Notes: a model not told the origin generated them from the sequence alone. DNA of 64,000 nt from Brevundimonas diminuta (GCF_022654015.1 NZ_CP073063.1:1364001-1428000), one strand, 5' to 3'. Positions 8,050 through 16,851 are shown, counted from the stretch's first letter. Numbers and translations: made by a program.

Positions 8050-8655
8050 TTATCGATGATCATGTTTCAATTGCGGCGCATCGCCGCCGGCTTGAACCTG
8101 CGCCATCGCCTCTTCGACGGTTTCGGCGACGGTCCAGGCGTCCAGGAACGACGGCGGCGTCATTCCTTCTGCGACGCTGTGCTTCATCAGGTCGAAGAAC
8201 CCGTTCCAGAACCCGTTCAGGTTCAGGAACACGACCGGCTTGTGGTGCAGGTCCAGACGCTTCCAGGACAGCAGTTCCACAACCTCTTCGAGGGTGCCGA
8301 TGCCGCCGGGAGCGACCACGAAGGCGTCGGATTGGTCGTACATCAGCTGTTTGCGCTCGTGCATTGAGGTGACGACGACGGTTTCGACCTCGTCGAACAG
8401 GCGTTCGCGGCTGCGCAGAAAGGCCGGCATGATGCCGACGACCCGGCCACCCGCCTCATGCGCGCCACGCGCGGAGGCTCCCATCAGACCCACGCCGCCG
8501 CCGCCATAGACCAGCCGCCAGCCGGCCTCAGCCGCCGCCTTGCCGAAGGCGTAGGCCGCCTCGGTATAGGAGGGATCGGCGGTCTCGGAGGCGCCGCAGA
8601 ACAGGCAGACGGAAGAGCCGTCGAAGGGCAGGAACGAAACGGGGGGCAGGGACAT
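8050..8655 (-). CDS. LOG-family nucleotide hydrolase (TIGR00730 type)
   Basis: 201 residues from MSLPPVSF; the frame extends upstream to 8712 but the added part overlaps the divergent promoter region. Rossmann-like fold with the family hallmarks: VCLFCGAS at the start, YGGGGVGLMGASARGAHEAGG, and the catalytic PGGIGTLEE near 120. Members hydrolyse cytokinin riboside 5'-monophosphate or related nucleotide monophosphates to base and ribose 5-phosphate; the bacterial substrate is often unknown. Cytoplasmic. Divergent from a lipoprotein gene at 8767. Confidence 0.88.
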   Translation of the reverse strand: MSLPPVSFLPFDGSSVCLFCGASETADPSYTEAAYAFGKAAAEAGWRLVYGGGGVGLMGASARGAHEAGGRVVGIMPAFLRSRERLFDEVETVVVTSMHERKQLMYDQSDAFVVAPGGIGTLEEVVELLSWKRLDLHHKPVVFLNLNGFWNGFFDLMKHSVAEGMTPPSFLDAWTVAETVEEAMAQVQAGGDAPQLKHDHR

Positions 8656-8766
8656 GGAGCCTCGAAGAAAACGAATAGGCGGCCTGGCCATGGCCAAACC
8701 GACGGCGCTCAAGCTAACACAGGCTCGAGCCGCTGGGTCGCCAGTCCTATATCGTAGAGGCGCAGG

Positions 8767-9489
8767 ATGAAACGTCGGATGATGGTCGCGTGTGTCGCGG
8801 TCCTGGCTGCCGCAGCCTGTTCCGATCAGCAGGGCGGCGTGGCGGGGCCGACGGGGGCCGACGAGGCCTCGCCCTGGGTTCGCCCGCCTCAGATCGATGG
8901 CGTGACGCGAGACGGCGGCGTCCTGGTGCTGCGCGGCGGGGCGGGGCCCAATGCGCGTGTCGTGCTGCGTGCGCCGGATACTGCGGCCGTGGCGACGACG
9001 GCGGACGGCGCGGGGCGTTTCGAACTGCGACTGCCGCCTCTGAGCGGCGATGTGCGTTTTACGCCCGAGGTGCAGGTGGGCGAGGACGCCGCCGTCTCGC
9101 CCGAGACCCTAGTGGTGATCAATGGCGGGGCCGGTCCGGTCGCCCTGATTGCAGCGGGCCAGCCGACGGTTCGCCTCGATGGCGGCAATGGGCTGGACGC
9201 TGTAGATTCGGACGGCGCGACTTTGATGGCGTCGGGTCGAACAAATGGGGCGGCTCCCTCGCTCAATATCAACGGTGCAGATATGGCGCCGACAGCGATC
9301 GGGCGCGGCCGCTGGCGGGCCGTCATCGAACAGTCGGGTGCGGCGACGATCACGGTGAATGGCAAGCGCTTCGACTATCCGGGCGCGGGCGCGGCTGGGA
9401 GCTTCGTCGTCGAGCGGGCGGGGGCAGGCTGGCGGATCACTTGGCCTGTCGAGCCAGCAGGGCGTCAGACGACATGGCTGCCGGACTGA
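8767..9489 (+). CDS. Lipoprotein of unknown function
   Basis: 240 residues. The N-terminus MKRRMMVACVAVLAAAAC ends in a lipobox with Cys at residue 18, so it should be a lipid-anchored envelope protein. The rest is Gly/Ala/Val-rich and predicted to be beta-strand, with repeated patterns such as GGAGPNARVVLRAPD and ADGAGRFELRLPPL that look like an immunoglobulin-like or carboxypeptidase-regulatory-like sandwich. No catalytic motif recognised. A strong terminator follows at 9569. Start chosen at the ATG that gives the lipoprotein signal. Confidence 0.7.
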   Translation: MKRRMMVACVAVLAAAACSDQQGGVAGPTGADEASPWVRPPQIDGVTRDGGVLVLRGGAGPNARVVLRAPDTAAVATTADGAGRFELRLPPLSGDVRFTPEVQVGEDAAVSPETLVVINGGAGPVALIAAGQPTVRLDGGNGLDAVDSDGATLMASGRTNGAAPSLNINGADMAPTAIGRGRWRAVIEQSGAATITVNGKRFDYPGAGAAGSFVVERAGAGWRITWPVEPAGRQTTWLPD

Positions 9490-9568
9490 AGGCGGTTAAC
9501 GATCTGGAAACCATTTCGGTTAAGGAATGGGGTTGTCCTCAGGGACACCATCACCGAACCTGCTTGCA

Positions 9569-9597
9569 GCCCGGCGCCCCCGCCGGGCTTCTTTTTT
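9569..9597 (+). terminator. Rho-independent terminator
   Basis: Perfect stem GCCCGGCG / CGCCGGGC with a CCCC loop, followed by TTCTTTTTT. It lies after the lipoprotein gene and before the convergent Mrp operon end. Two further hairpins just upstream (9509-9521 and 9531-9549) are discussed as a possible small RNA. Confidence 0.9.
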
Positions 9598-9606
9598 GCG
9601 GGTCGA

Positions 9607-9948
9607 TCAGCCCTTTCTCGGCGTGTCTTCGGCGCCCTCGGTGCGATCGCGGAACAGGGCGGCGCGGGCCAGCAGGATCAGGGTGACTGGCGTCGTGACC
9701 GTCAGGAAAAGGCCGATCAGGATCTCGCGCGGCATGAAACGCCGCTCGACGGCCGTAAACCAGACGATTGAGGCCAGCAGGACCAGCGCCATGCCGAGCG
9801 TGGCCCCGAGTGTCGGAGCGTGAACGCGCTCATAGAAGGTCTTCAGCCGAACCAGCCCAACCGCGCCCAGCAGCGAGAGGGCCGACCCGATGACCGCCAG
9901 GCCGACGACGATGATGGCGGCCCATGCGGGAACATCAGCCTCGGTCAT
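9607..9948 (-). CDS. mnhG: Mrp Na+/H+ antiporter subunit G
   Basis: 113 residues with three hydrophobic segments (about 10-30, 45-65, 75-95), the size and profile of MrpG/MnhG/PhaG. The motif GAVGLVRLKTFYERVHAPT after the first segment is the family signature. Last gene of the operon; its start overlaps the subunit F stop by four bases. The Mrp complex of seven different membrane subunits exchanges cytoplasmic Na+ or K+ for protons and is needed for salt and alkali tolerance. Confidence 0.93.
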   Translation of the reverse strand: MTEADVPAWAAIIVVGLAVIGSALSLLGAVGLVRLKTFYERVHAPTLGATLGMALVLLASIVWFTAVERRFMPREILIGLFLTVTTPVTLILLARAALFRDRTEGAEDTPRKG

Positions 9949-10226
9949 TCGATCACCTCGCCGCGCATCAGGAACTTAGCCAGGGCTACAGTGGCGGCGA
10001 AGCCCAACATGCCGATCACCAAGGCGGCCTCGAAATAGAGCTGGCTGCTTGTTCGGATGCCGAACACCACCACCAGCAGCATGCCGTTCAGATAAAGGGT
10101 GTCCATGCCCAGGACGCGATCCTGGGCGCGCGGACCGTGAATGATCCGCCATGCTGCCAGGCCCATGGCGCAGATCAGCATCAGTTGGGCCAGACCCAGG
10201 CCCCAGGTCAGCACCGCCGCCGTCAT
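9945..10226 (-). CDS. mnhF: Mrp antiporter subunit F
   Basis: 93 residues with three membrane segments. The family motif AAWRIIHGPRAQDRVLGMDTL follows the first segment. Overlaps subunit E upstream and subunit G downstream by four bases each, as expected for an equimolar membrane complex. Confidence 0.93.
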   Translation of the reverse strand: MTAAVLTWGLGLAQLMLICAMGLAAWRIIHGPRAQDRVLGMDTLYLNGMLLVVVFGIRTSSQLYFEAALVIGMLGFAATVALAKFLMRGEVIE

Positions 10227-10711
10227 TCGAAAATCTCCATCAGCCGACGTTCGTAGCGATCCTTGATCAGCCGCACCCAGGTCTCTTCATCCACCAGATC
10301 CAGCACGTGCAGCAGCAGACGGCCGGTCGCGGCTTCGTATTCGACCCACAGGGTGCCGGGCGTCGAGGTGATGATGATGGCCAGGACCGCCAGACCATAT
10401 CGGTCGCGCAGGTCCAGCGGGATGTGGATGAAGCCGGATGTGCGCTCATGCCGTCGCCGCCCCAGAATGATGTGCGACACCGCCCAGTTGGAGCGCACGA
10501 TGTCGCCGACGACATCGATGGCGAGGCGCATTATGGCCATCGGCGCCTTCACCCGCACGCGATCCACGCCCAGCGCCAACATGATGATCGGCGCCAGCAG
10601 GGCCAGCAACACCGCGAGCGCCAGGGACGGCGGCGCGACCGAGGCGCTGAGCAGGATCGAGGCGACGAACAGGCCTAGAGACAGGACGGGGTAAGGGAGG
10701 ACGCGTCTCAT
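10223..10711 (-). CDS. mnhE: Mrp antiporter subunit E
   Basis: 162 residues. Two membrane segments at the N-terminus (FVASILLSASVAPPSLALAVLLALL region), then a soluble part with the conserved VGDIVRSNWAVSHIILG and TSTPGTLWVEYE stretches typical of MnhE/PhaE. Overlaps subunit D by four bases. In the Mrp complex subunit E lies at the periphery and is needed for assembly and ion transport. Confidence 0.93.
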   Translation of the reverse strand: MRRVLPYPVLSLGLFVASILLSASVAPPSLALAVLLALLAPIIMLALGVDRVRVKAPMAIMRLAIDVVGDIVRSNWAVSHIILGRRRHERTSGFIHIPLDLRDRYGLAVLAIIITSTPGTLWVEYEAATGRLLLHVLDLVDEETWVRLIKDRYERRLMEIFE

Positions 10712-12303
10712 CGCCCGCTCCCGCCCAGCACCGCGTGGATGTAGCCTTGCGGGTCAGCCAGCCAGGCCGCCGTGTGGTCGGTGTAGATCAGGGCGGAGCC
10801 AGCGAAGATGGCCAAGAACACGCACGCGCCAAGCAGGGCTGCGACCGCCGTCAGCTCGGCCGCACCCACCACGAAAGCTGGCGCATCCTCGTCGCGCGTC
10901 CAGATCGCGCCGACGCCCAGGCGCGTCAGGCCGATCAAGGCGCCGAGGCTGGACACGGAAAGTACTGCTACCAGCGTCCAGGCCGCCGCATCGCCAACGC
11001 CGACCAAGGCGCTGATCATCGAAAGTTTTCCGACGAAGCCGGCCAAGGGCGGCAGGCCGGCGACCATCAGGGTGCAGATCAGAAAGGCGCCGCCCAGGGC
11101 CGCGACGGCCGCCGGGATGACCAGGCCCGGCTCGTTGCGCTCTTCGTCGTCGAACGGATCACGATATTCGTCATCGAAAACAGCGCGCGCCTCGCCGACG
11201 TCAGGCTCACGCCCGCGCTGAAGGATTTCGGCCAGCAAAAATAGGGCTGCGCAGGCCAGGGTGGAGCCGATCAGGTAAAAGAGCGCGCCGCTGAGCGTCG
11301 CCGCATCGCCGACGCCCAGGCTGGCCAGAACGGTGCCGGAAGAAATCATCACGCCAAACCCGGCGGCGCGCGACAAATCGCGAGAGGCGATCAGGCCGAA
11401 TGTGCCGAACGCTATGGTCGCCAGTCCGCCGACGAACAGCCAGGTCAGGCCAAATCCGGCGGAGGCCCCCGCGTCGGCGCCAAACAGCAGCAAACTGAGG
11501 CGGATGACCACATAGACCCCGACCTTGGACAGGATGGCGAAGACCGCCGCCGCAGGCGCGCTCGCCGCCGAATAGGTCGGCGTCAGCCAGAAGCCCAAGG
11601 GCCACATGGCGCACTTGATCAGAAAGGCCGTGCCCAGCACCGCCGCTCCGATATGGAACAGGCCCAAGTCATCCGTTGCGACGGTCGCAACCCGCGTCGC
11701 AATATCCGCCATGTTCAGCGTTCCGGTCACCCCGTAGATCAGGCTGACGCCGATCAGGAACAGCAGGGATGCGGTCAGATTGACGGCGATATAGATCACG
11801 CCCGCCCGCACCCGCGCCTCGCCCGACCCATGCAGCGCCAGTCCGTACGACGCGGCCAGCATGATTTCGAAAAAGACGAACAGGTTGAACAGGTCGCCGG
11901 TCAGCAGGGCGCCGTTCACGCCCATGATCAGAAGCAGGAACAGGGCGTGGAAGCGCGGTCCTGCTCGGTCCCATCGCGCCAGGGCGAAGATCAGCGCGCA
12001 TCCACCCAGAACGCTGGTCAGTGCGACCATCATCGTCGACAGACGGTCGGCCACCAGGACGATGCCGTAAGGCGCGGCCCAGGATCCCAGGCGGTAAACA
12101 CGCGCAGTATCGCCGCCGCCCACGGCGCCGTTCGCGCTCTCGTGCAGCAGAACCAGAGCCATGACCAGAATGGCGGCCATAGCGCTCAAGCTGAGCGCCG
12201 CCTTCAGCGTTCGGCGACGCTCGTCCAGCAGAAGCATGGCGGCGGCGATAATCATCGGCAGGACGATGGGGCCGATGATCAGATGGGCGTTCCAGTCGAT
12301 CAT
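10708..12303 (-). CDS. mnhD: Mrp antiporter subunit D
   Basis: 531 residues from MIDWNAHLIIGP, the ATG that overlaps the subunit C stop by four bases; the frame is open to 12657 only as a shadow of subunit C. About fourteen membrane segments. Homologous to NuoM/NuoN of complex I: the segment WPLGFWLTPTYSAASAPAAA and KCAMWPLGFW carry the conserved Lys, and FFEIMLAASYGL carries the conserved Glu of the proton path. A hydrophilic loop rich in Asp/Glu (EYRDPFDDEERNEPG) near residue 370 is longer than usual. Confidence 0.94.
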   Translation of the reverse strand: MIDWNAHLIIGPIVLPMIIAAAMLLLDERRRTLKAALSLSAMAAILVMALVLLHESANGAVGGGDTARVYRLGSWAAPYGIVLVADRLSTMMVALTSVLGGCALIFALARWDRAGPRFHALFLLLIMGVNGALLTGDLFNLFVFFEIMLAASYGLALHGSGEARVRAGVIYIAVNLTASLLFLIGVSLIYGVTGTLNMADIATRVATVATDDLGLFHIGAAVLGTAFLIKCAMWPLGFWLTPTYSAASAPAAAVFAILSKVGVYVVIRLSLLLFGADAGASAGFGLTWLFVGGLATIAFGTFGLIASRDLSRAAGFGVMISSGTVLASLGVGDAATLSGALFYLIGSTLACAALFLLAEILQRGREPDVGEARAVFDDEYRDPFDDEERNEPGLVIPAAVAALGGAFLICTLMVAGLPPLAGFVGKLSMISALVGVGDAAAWTLVAVLSVSSLGALIGLTRLGVGAIWTRDEDAPAFVVGAAELTAVAALLGACVFLAIFAGSALIYTDHTAAWLADPQGYIHAVLGGSGR

Positions 12304-12644
12304 GCGTCCGGCTCCTTGCCATCGACATGATCGCTGCCGGTGATGCCACGTGCCGCCAAGATGACGACCAGGAACAGCGCCGTCAGGGCGAAGCTGATGA
12401 CGATCGCGGTGAGGACCAGCGCCTGCGGCGTCGGGTCGGTGTAGCGCGCGGGATCGGAGACCTCGCCCGCCAGCACGGGCGGCGCGCCCGACCTCAGCCG
12501 TCCCATCGCGAAGATGAAGATGTTGACCGCATAGGATAGCAACGACAGCCCCATGATCACCTGGAAGGTGCGCGGGCGGAGCAGCAACCAGACACCGGAG
12601 GCCGACAACACGCCGATGGCGAGGGCGAGAACCAGCTCCATCAT
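12300..12644 (-). CDS. mnhC: Mrp antiporter subunit C
   Basis: 114 residues from MMELVLAL, where ATGA overlaps the end of the AB fusion. Three membrane segments; homologous to NuoK. The motif IMGLSLLSYAVNIFIFAMG and the end DPTPQALVLTAIVISFALTA match the MnhC/PhaC family, including the DP-QALVLTAIVI stretch. Confidence 0.94.
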   Translation of the reverse strand: MMELVLALAIGVLSASGVWLLLRPRTFQVIMGLSLLSYAVNIFIFAMGRLRSGAPPVLAGEVSDPARYTDPTPQALVLTAIVISFALTALFLVVILAARGITGSDHVDGKEPDA

Positions 12645-15559
12645 GACGGCTCTCCATCTTCGGCGTCTCTTTGCTTGGGCTTGCGCAGCGACTGGTGCGC
12701 CAAGGCGACCAGGGTCAGGACCGTGGCGCCAACGACCAGAACGACCACGCCAAAGTCGAACAGCACGGCGCTGGCCAGCGGCACGCGACCCAGAATCGGC
12801 AGGTCGGCATACTGGAACCAGGACGTCAGGAAGGGATAGCCGAAGAGCCACGATCCGATCCCGCTAAGCGCGGCGACCACCAGGCCGGCGCCGATCCAGA
12901 AGATGGGCCGGATCGCCAGCCGCTCTTCGACCCACCGGGCGCCCGAGGCCATATATTGAAGGATAAAGGCGATCGACAGGACCACGCCCGCCGCGAAACC
13001 GCCGCCCGGCAGGTCATGCCCGCGCAGGAACAGGTGAACGGCGAGCAGGATGATGAAGGGGAAGATCCAGCGCATCACCACGCGGGGGATCAGCATGGTC
13101 TCCTTGAGCGTGTCGCCCTCCGATCGCGTCTCATGATCGCGGTCGGAGGCGTCCTGCACGCTCTGCTGGCTGGGATTGGACAGGGTGTCGTCGGCGGGGC
13201 GGAAGCGGCGCAGCAGGGCGAAGATCGTCAGGCCGACAATGCCCAGAACTGTGATTTCCCCAAAGGTGTCGAAAGCGCGGAAGTCGACCAGGATGACGTT
13301 GACGATGTTGCGCCCACCCGCGTCCTTATAGGCGTGCTCTACGAAGAAGCGCGAAATCCCCTCGATCGATGGACGCGTCATGATGGCGTAGGAAATGGCC
13401 GCCAACGATGCGCCGACGGCGGCGGCGATGATCAGGTCGATGCGGCGACGGCGGCGAGACCGCTTCTCCATGGCCTTTGGCAGGCGAATGGTCTCCAGCC
13501 GTTTCGGCAGCCAGCGCAGGCCCAGCAGCAGCAGGACGGTTGTCACGACCTCGACCAGCAACTGGGTCACGGCCAAATCCGGCGCCGACAGCCAGACGAA
13601 GGACAGGCAGCTGGCTAGACCTGCGCCGCCCATCAGAACCACGGCCGCCAGCCGGTGATATTTCGCCTGCCATGCCGCTGCGACTGCACAACTGGCGCCG
13701 ACCAGCCAAAGACCAGCGAAGGCCCAGTTGGACAGGGTGAATGTCGGCATGATCGGGCGGATCACCAATCCGGCGCCGATCGCTGCCAGCCCGCCCGCCA
13801 GCAGGGCGACCAAGACGATGGCCCTCAGCTGTGCCTGTTGTCGTGTGGCGCCCAACAGGCGAACCATCGCCTCCGACCCCTTGAAAAGGCCGGTCATGGT
13901 TCGCTCGAACAACCAACCGCCGTTCAGACGCTTCCAGCCCCATGGTCCGCCGCGCGGATTGGCGTTGATGCGCTTGCCGAAGACGACATAGAGGCCCACG
14001 CCGCCGGCGAGGGCGATGAGGCTCAGCACCAGCGGCAAGTTGAACCCGTGCCACAGGGCCAGACTGTAGTAGGGCAGGTCGAAGCCCAGCACCGAAACGG
14101 CGGCGCTCTTCAGGAACGGCCCCACCGTCACAGCCGGGAAGATGCCGACCACCAGGCACAGCGCGACCAGCACCTCGACGGGGCGCCGCATCCAGGCAGG
14201 CGGCTCGTGCGGGATGCGATCCAGTTCGGTCGGAGTCGGGCCGAAGAAGGTCGCGTGGATAAAACGGAGGGAATACAGAACGCTGAAGGCGCTGGCCAAG
14301 GTGGCTAGGGCTGGCAGCAGCATGTTCAGGCCGTGCGTATGAGCGCTGGCCACCGCCTCGGCCAGGAACATTTCCTTGGACAGGAAACCGTTCAGCAGTG
14401 GCACGCCCGCCATTGCGGCTGCGGCCACCATGGCCAGGGTCGCCGTAAAGGGCATGAAGCGAAACAGACCGCTGAGTTTGCGCATGTCCCGCGTGCCGGC
14501 CTCATGGTCGATGATGCCGGCGGCCATGAAGAGCGACGCCTTGAAGGTGGCGTGGTTCACCGTGTGGAAAATGGCCGCGATACAGGCCAGCGGACTGCCC
14601 AGCCCCAACAGCAGCACGATCAGGCCCAGATGGCTGATCGTCGAATAGGCCAGCAGGCCTTTGAGATCATGCTGGAAGATGGCGCACCAGGCGCCGAGCA
14701 GCAGCGTCGCCAGGCCCATGCCGCCGACGATCAGATACCAGCTCTCGGACCCCGCCAGAACGGGCCAGAAGCGGATCAGCAGGAATATTCCAGCCTTCAC
14801 CATGGTGGCGGAGTGTAGATAGGCGCTGACCGGCGTCGGCGCGGCCATGGCGCGGGGTAGCCAGAAGTGGAACGGAAACTGCGCGCTCTTGGTCATCGCG
14901 CCGAGCAGCAGCAGAATCAGCGCTGGCAGATACAGCGGGCTGGTCTGGATCGCCTCTCGTGACGCCAGGACGACATCGAGATCGTAACTGCCAACGATCC
15001 GCCCAATCAAAATCATGCCGACCAGCAGGGCGATGCCGCCCATGGCCGTCACCGTCAGCGCCATGCGCGACCCTTCGCGCGCGGCGGGGTTCTGGTGCCA
15101 ATAGCCGATCAGCAGGAAGGAAAAGAGGCTGGTCAGCTCCCAGAAGACCACCAGCTGGATCAGATTGCCCGACAGCACCACGCCTTGCATCGCGCCCATG
15201 AAGGCCAGCAGGAAGGAGAAGAACCGGGGCACAGGGTCCTTCGGCGACATGTAGTAGCGGGCGTACAACACCACCAAGGCGCCAATCCCCAGGATCAGGG
15301 CGCTGAACAGCCACGACAGTCCGTCCAGTCGCAGCACCAGATTTACGCCGAGCGACGGCAGCCACGGGATTTCGTAGCGCAGCGTCTCGCCGTCCTGGAA
15401 CATTGGCCATAGCGCGGCAAGACACCCCAAGCTGACCAGGGACACGACCCACGACAGAATGGCGGCCGAGGTGCGTGCGTGACGCGGCAAGCCGGACGCG
15501 ACGATGGCGCCAAGGAACGGCAGGACCAGGATGACGACGAGAAGAAAACTGATGGACAT
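12641..15559 (-). CDS. Mrp antiporter fused subunits A and B
   Basis: 972 residues from MSISFLLVVILVLPFLG (an upstream frame to 15604 adds 15 residues without support). Residues 1 to about 500 are NuoL-like, with FFSFLLAFMGAMQGVV, LTSLFSFLLIGYWH and the MTKSAQFPFHFWLPRAMAAPTPVSAYLHSATMVKAG region of ion-translocating subunits. The next part carries the MrpA C-terminal and MbeE-like domains (FDTFGEITVLGIVGL). From about residue 830 the chain is MrpB: RVVMRWIFPFIILLAVHLFLRGHDLPGGGF. There is therefore no separate mnhB, as in the Pha-type group of alphaproteobacteria. First gene of a six-gene operon coding all seven subunits. Confidence 0.94.
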   Translation of the reverse strand: MSISFLLVVILVLPFLGAIVASGLPRHARTSAAILSWVVSLVSLGCLAALWPMFQDGETLRYEIPWLPSLGVNLVLRLDGLSWLFSALILGIGALVVLYARYYMSPKDPVPRFFSFLLAFMGAMQGVVLSGNLIQLVVFWELTSLFSFLLIGYWHQNPAAREGSRMALTVTAMGGIALLVGMILIGRIVGSYDLDVVLASREAIQTSPLYLPALILLLLGAMTKSAQFPFHFWLPRAMAAPTPVSAYLHSATMVKAGIFLLIRFWPVLAGSESWYLIVGGMGLATLLLGAWCAIFQHDLKGLLAYSTISHLGLIVLLLGLGSPLACIAAIFHTVNHATFKASLFMAAGIIDHEAGTRDMRKLSGLFRFMPFTATLAMVAAAAMAGVPLLNGFLSKEMFLAEAVASAHTHGLNMLLPALATLASAFSVLYSLRFIHATFFGPTPTELDRIPHEPPAWMRRPVEVLVALCLVVGIFPAVTVGPFLKSAAVSVLGFDLPYYSLALWHGFNLPLVLSLIALAGGVGLYVVFGKRINANPRGGPWGWKRLNGGWLFERTMTGLFKGSEAMVRLLGATRQQAQLRAIVLVALLAGGLAAIGAGLVIRPIMPTFTLSNWAFAGLWLVGASCAVAAAWQAKYHRLAAVVLMGGAGLASCLSFVWLSAPDLAVTQLLVEVVTTVLLLLGLRWLPKRLETIRLPKAMEKRSRRRRRIDLIIAAAVGASLAAISYAIMTRPSIEGISRFFVEHAYKDAGGRNIVNVILVDFRAFDTFGEITVLGIVGLTIFALLRRFRPADDTLSNPSQQSVQDASDRDHETRSEGDTLKETMLIPRVVMRWIFPFIILLAVHLFLRGHDLPGGGFAAGVVLSIAFILQYMASGARWVEERLAIRPIFWIGAGLVVAALSGIGSWLFGYPFLTSWFQYADLPILGRVPLASAVLFDFGVVVLVVGATVLTLVALAHQSLRKPKQRDAEDGEPS

Positions 15560-15776
15560 CGAGGCGGGGCGTCTCTCCTGGATCGCAAGGGATCGCTTTG
15601 CCAACGCTCAAGGTTGGCCAAGGTTCGCTTGGACCTACGGACAGGGGCAGGGTGCGTCAAAGCGACACCAGAGCGCGGTAGCCGACGCCCAATAGCTCGG
15701 CCGCCGTTCAAACAGATCAGATTGTCTGGAAGGTTTCTGACCTAACGCCTTGTCTGGCCTCAGTCTTTACCCCGAG

Positions 15777-15851
15777 TGGCTCCGCAGGTAGGATTCGAAC
15801 CTACGACCAGCCGATTAACAGTCGGCTGCTCTACCACTGAGCTACTGCGGA
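15777..15851 (-). tRNA. tRNA-Asn (GTT)
   Basis: Complete cloverleaf on the minus strand: acceptor TCCGCAG pairs with CTGCGGA, D arm AGCTCAGTGGTAGAGC, anticodon arm CCGACTGTTAATCGG with anticodon GTT, T arm GTAGGTTCGAATCCTAC, discriminator G and an encoded CCA (15777-15779). Length 75 with CCA. A promoter at 15872-15901 precedes it. Confidence 0.98.
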
Positions 15852-15871
15852 ACATCTGCTCGGGAGGCGGG

Positions 15872-15901
15872 CGTATAGCAGCGGCCGTTCCGATCTTGCA
15901 A
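15872..15901 (-). promoter_or_regulatory. Probable promoter of tRNA-Asn
   Basis: On the minus strand TTGCAA (15901-15896) and TATACG (15877-15872) are 18 bases apart, four of six each to the sigma70 consensus. The start would fall near 15865, about 14 bases before the mature tRNA end. The -35 box TTGCAA is its own complement, and its first three bases on the plus strand are the only reasonable start codon of the methyltransferase gene. Confidence 0.45.
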
Positions 15902-16729
15902 TGGGAAAACGAGCCAATCGAAACGATATTTATCGACGACCCCGACGACCCGCGTGTTGCGGCCTATCGCGATATCCGCGAACGCGATCTGACGGGGCGT
16001 CAGGGGTTGTTCATCGCGGAAGGGGAGGTGGTGGTGCGTGGACTGGCGTCGACGGCGTCGCGCTGCCGGCCCCTGTCGCTGCTGCTGGCGGAAAAGCGCG
16101 TTGCGGCTTTGTGCGATGTCATTACGTCTCTGCCGCCCGCGACGCCCGTCTATGTCGCAGGCCAGGCCGTGCTGGACCGGATTGCGGGTTTCGACCTGCA
16201 CCGGGGAATTCTGGCCTTGGGCAAAAAGCCCGAGCCGCTGTCGTTGGACGATGTGCTGGCGGATATCGGGCCGCAGGACGTGGTCGTCGTGGCCAGCGGG
16301 ATCGGCAACCACGACAATGTCGGCGGCCTGTTCAGGAACGCCGCCGCGTTTGGCGCCAGGGCGGTGCTGCTTGATCCGACCTGCTGCGACCTCTTCTACC
16401 GCAAGGCGATTCGCGTTTCGGTCGGCGCGGTGCTGCGTACGCCGTTTGTTGTCGCCGCCGCGACGGACATTATCGAAGCCCTGCAGCGGGCCGGCGTCGA
16501 GGTCTTGGCGCTGACGCCTTCGGCGACCGAGCGGCTTTCGGACTACAGGCGCGTCGGACCGGTCGCTCTGATGCTGGGGTCGGAAGGACCGGGGCTGCCC
16601 AGGGATTTGATCGACCGTTGCCGGCCGATCGGCATCGCAATGGCGGGCGGCTTCGATTCGCTGAATGTCGCGGCGACGAGTGCTGTTGCGCTTCATCATC
16701 TGACGACGACGGCGCTTGCTGGAAGCTGA
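15896..16729 (+). CDS. SpoU/TrmH-family RNA 2'-O-methyltransferase
   Basis: 277 residues if translation starts at TTG 15896. The frame runs back to 15776 through the antisense of tRNA-Asn, which cannot be the gene. No ATG or GTG lies in frame before the conserved core, and TTG gives the expected short N-terminus before IDDPDDPRVAAY. The catalytic SPOUT knot is clear: IGNHDNVGGLFRNAAAFGA (motif 1), VALMLGSEGPGLP (motif 2) and DSLNVAATSAVALHH (motif 3). The N-terminal part is the substrate-binding domain (GRQGLFIAEGEVV). It methylates a ribose in rRNA or tRNA using SAM; the target is not shown. tRNA genes flank it on the opposite strand. Confidence 0.88.
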   Translation: MQWENEPIETIFIDDPDDPRVAAYRDIRERDLTGRQGLFIAEGEVVVRGLASTASRCRPLSLLLAEKRVAALCDVITSLPPATPVYVAGQAVLDRIAGFDLHRGILALGKKPEPLSLDDVLADIGPQDVVVVASGIGNHDNVGGLFRNAAAFGARAVLLDPTCCDLFYRKAIRVSVGAVLRTPFVVAAATDIIEALQRAGVEVLALTPSATERLSDYRRVGPVALMLGSEGPGLPRDLIDRCRPIGIAMAGGFDSLNVAATSAVALHHLTTTALAGS

Positions 16730-16734
16730 AAACG

Positions 16735-16762
16735 CGAAGGCCGCCCCGAGGGGCGGCCTTCG
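16735..16762. terminator. Perfect 13-bp hairpin, likely bidirectional terminator
   Basis: CGAAGGCCGCCCC and its exact complement with a 2-base GA centre. On the minus strand it is followed by CGTTTTC, so it can end the tRNA-Cys transcript; on the plus strand it follows the methyltransferase stop by five bases but lacks a T run. Confidence 0.75.
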
Positions 16763-16777
16763 TCCGTATCGTCGCGA

Positions 16778-16851
16778 TGGAGGCCTGACCGGGAATCGAA
16801 CCCGGGTGCAAGGATTTGCAGTCCTCTGCGTCACCACTCCGCCATCAGGCC
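16778..16851 (-). tRNA. tRNA-Cys (GCA)
   Basis: Cloverleaf on the minus strand: acceptor GGCCTGA with TCAGGCC, D arm beginning GGCGGAG, anticodon arm AGGACTGCAAATCCT with anticodon GCA, T arm ACCCGGGTTCGATTCCCGGT, discriminator T and encoded CCA (16778-16780). Length 74 with CCA. A small hairpin CCCCGA/TCGGGG (16861-16876) lies just upstream in the leader. Confidence 0.97.

Noticed and set aside
12300..12851. Long form of Mrp subunit C
   Set aside because: The first 69 codons are a shadow of the AB fusion; the ATGA overlap at 12641-12644 gives the family start.
15776..15895. N-terminal extension of the RNA methyltransferase starting MAPQVGFEPTTSR
   Set aside because: This is the antisense translation of tRNA-Asn, a common annotation artefact.
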